DNA of 64,000 nucleotides, taken from contig CAVVZC010000001.1 in assembly GCA_963752565.1 (NCBI GenBank), positions 60,961 through 124,960 of the forward strand, read 5' to 3'. The notes under the pieces were generated by a model. That model did no database searches and had not been told where the DNA came from. It was given only the letters and a program-made list of their open reading frames with translations. This DNA comes from UBA11574 sp963752565. Lineage in GTDB: Bacteria; Desulfobacterota; Desulfobacteria; Desulfobacterales; UBA11574. Below, piece by piece: positions 63,382 to 64,000 of this stretch. The translations under genes were made by a program, and so were the position numbers. Position 1 is the stretch's first letter; each line of letters starts with the position of its first letter.

Positions 63382-64000
63382 ATTTTAACCTCCCATCAAT
63401 TGGTTTTGCTTTGGACTAGATCCAAACTCCTCCTTAACATTGCAACGAGCGCAACTATCTACCTTTGCAGTATTAACCTACTTTTAAGAGAAGCGTTCGC
63501 TGGGAGGAGACGTCTCTTTTGGTTGTTCTCACCTCCTTTCTGGTAGTGTAAGCGGTTGTTGTTCGAATAGAGTCAACCAAACCGTTATGACTCTGTGGCC
63601 CTCCAGCCGCTCTCCTTTTAGAGAAAAAATAATTTGGGCAGTTTAACTCCTTCTCCGATTTCAGCTTGTTGAAAACAGCCGGGTAAACGGATAATCGAAA
63701 GCCCACAAACGGTCGCGACCAATACCAACACCGCTTCATGTAATGCCACTTGGAAAAGCGTCACTCCTTTATTTCAATGGTGTACCAACTTTGGAAACTT
63801 GTTAGACGATCGCCTTACGAAACGAATGACTCATATCTATTTTTAAGTGTTTTGGGTTAAAAAGCGTGGTCGATTATGTGTTCATCGAACAAAAATAAAG
63901 GGCAGAAAGCCAAAACGCTCTCGACACTTTAGTGAAGTCTATTTCAAGAACCCTGCCAGGAATGAAAAAGCCGATGAGAATTTAAAGTTCTTTGTAAGAT
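63382..64000. other. Upstream region of the CoA-transferase operon
   Basis: About 620 bp with no gene I can support. A minus-strand frame of 88 codons (63473-63739) lacks a ribosome site and contains cysteine- and arginine-rich nonsense. The region presumably carries the promoter and regulator binding sites for the operon, but no clear -35/-10 pair, -24/-12 element, or palindromic operator stood out. No repeat copy or tRNA was found. Confidence 0.4.

Noticed and set aside
63473..63739. 88-codon minus-strand frame upstream of the CoA-transferase operon
   Set aside because: No supporting ribosome site at its first ATG, cysteine/arginine-rich random-looking content, no family resemblance.
1..64000. 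CRISPR arrays, rRNA operons, prophage or IS transposase genes
   Set aside because: No regularly spaced repeats with unique spacers, no rRNA sequence, and no recombinase or transposase motifs were seen; the ~200-bp palindromes are dispersed and lack any gene.

Overview
The window looks like a chromosome segment from a Gram-negative sulfate-reducing bacterium of the Desulfobacterota (Desulfobacterales or a close relative). The reasons are a Geobacter/Desulfobacterota-style lipid A and outer-membrane cluster with lpxI, several ferritin-like/rubrerythrin proteins, a sulfurylase-APS kinase fusion, two probable selenocysteine proteins, and an unusual pair of class III CoA-transferase genes. This placement is inference from gene content; there is no rRNA or complete phylogenetic marker here.

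Layout. (1) 1-19.0 kb, minus strand: a long outer-membrane block. In transcription order it reads lysS, lolC/E, lolD, bamA, ompH/skp, lpxD, fabZ, lpxA, lpxI, a Gfo/Idh oxidoreductase, lpxB, msbA, lptF, lptG, waaA, lpxK (cut by the window edge). Together these make and export lipid A-Kdo and insert outer-membrane proteins and lipoproteins. (2) 19.4-21.9 kb, minus: a PilS-like sensor kinase and PilC. (3) 22.2-28.9 kb, plus: a DHH-CBS-poly(A)/CCA polymerase fusion, an M50 protease, trpS, scpA, scpB, then a compact HU-tRNA-Val(CAC) unit with a recognisable promoter and terminator. (4) 29-32.9 kb: cysQ and a sat-cysC fusion (PAPS synthesis and PAP recycling) and small unknown or rubredoxin-like genes. 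(5) 33.2-35.8 kb, plus: long-form urocanase and a formimino-/methenyl-THF cyclodeaminase family protein (histidine breakdown). (6) 35.9-39.3 kb: small metal-binding and ferritin-like genes, a CBS-domain remnant, a possible noncoding transcript, and a DUF3179 protein with an in-frame UGA and a SECIS-like hairpin. (7) 39.5-52.5 kb, minus: aconitase, an arsenosugar-type cassette (MerA-like oxidoreductase, AhpD-like protein, ArsS with a C-terminal UGA/SECIS-like hairpin), then a/b-hydrolase-sucA-sucB-lpd, a classical 2-oxoglutarate dehydrogenase complex. (8) 52.5-58.6 kb: a ferritin-like protein, a 57-aa winged-helix protein, a DVU0772-like protein, a polar amino acid ABC transporter lacking its ATPase gene, a UbiA prenyltransferase and a degenerate receiver-domain protein. 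(9) 59.0-63.4 kb, minus: a G+C-richer operon of two divergent ~470-residue class III CoA-transferase subunits followed by four small proteins I do not recognise, two of them cysteine-rich. This is the best candidate for an undescribed multi-subunit system.

Two things run through the window. First, at least seven genes or gene pairs are broken by single-base indels, many at short homopolymers, while both halves still look intact; these look more like sequencing/assembly errors than decay. The two UGA-interrupted genes differ: their reading frame continues without a shift and a hairpin sits at the right distance. Second, intergenic spaces carry repeats: three ~200-bp palindromic elements (25.6, 42.3 and 45.9 kb), a shorter repeat at 1.9, 3.0 and 36.2 kb, and word-like low-complexity spacers. 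I saw no CRISPR array, rRNA, IS transposase or prophage.
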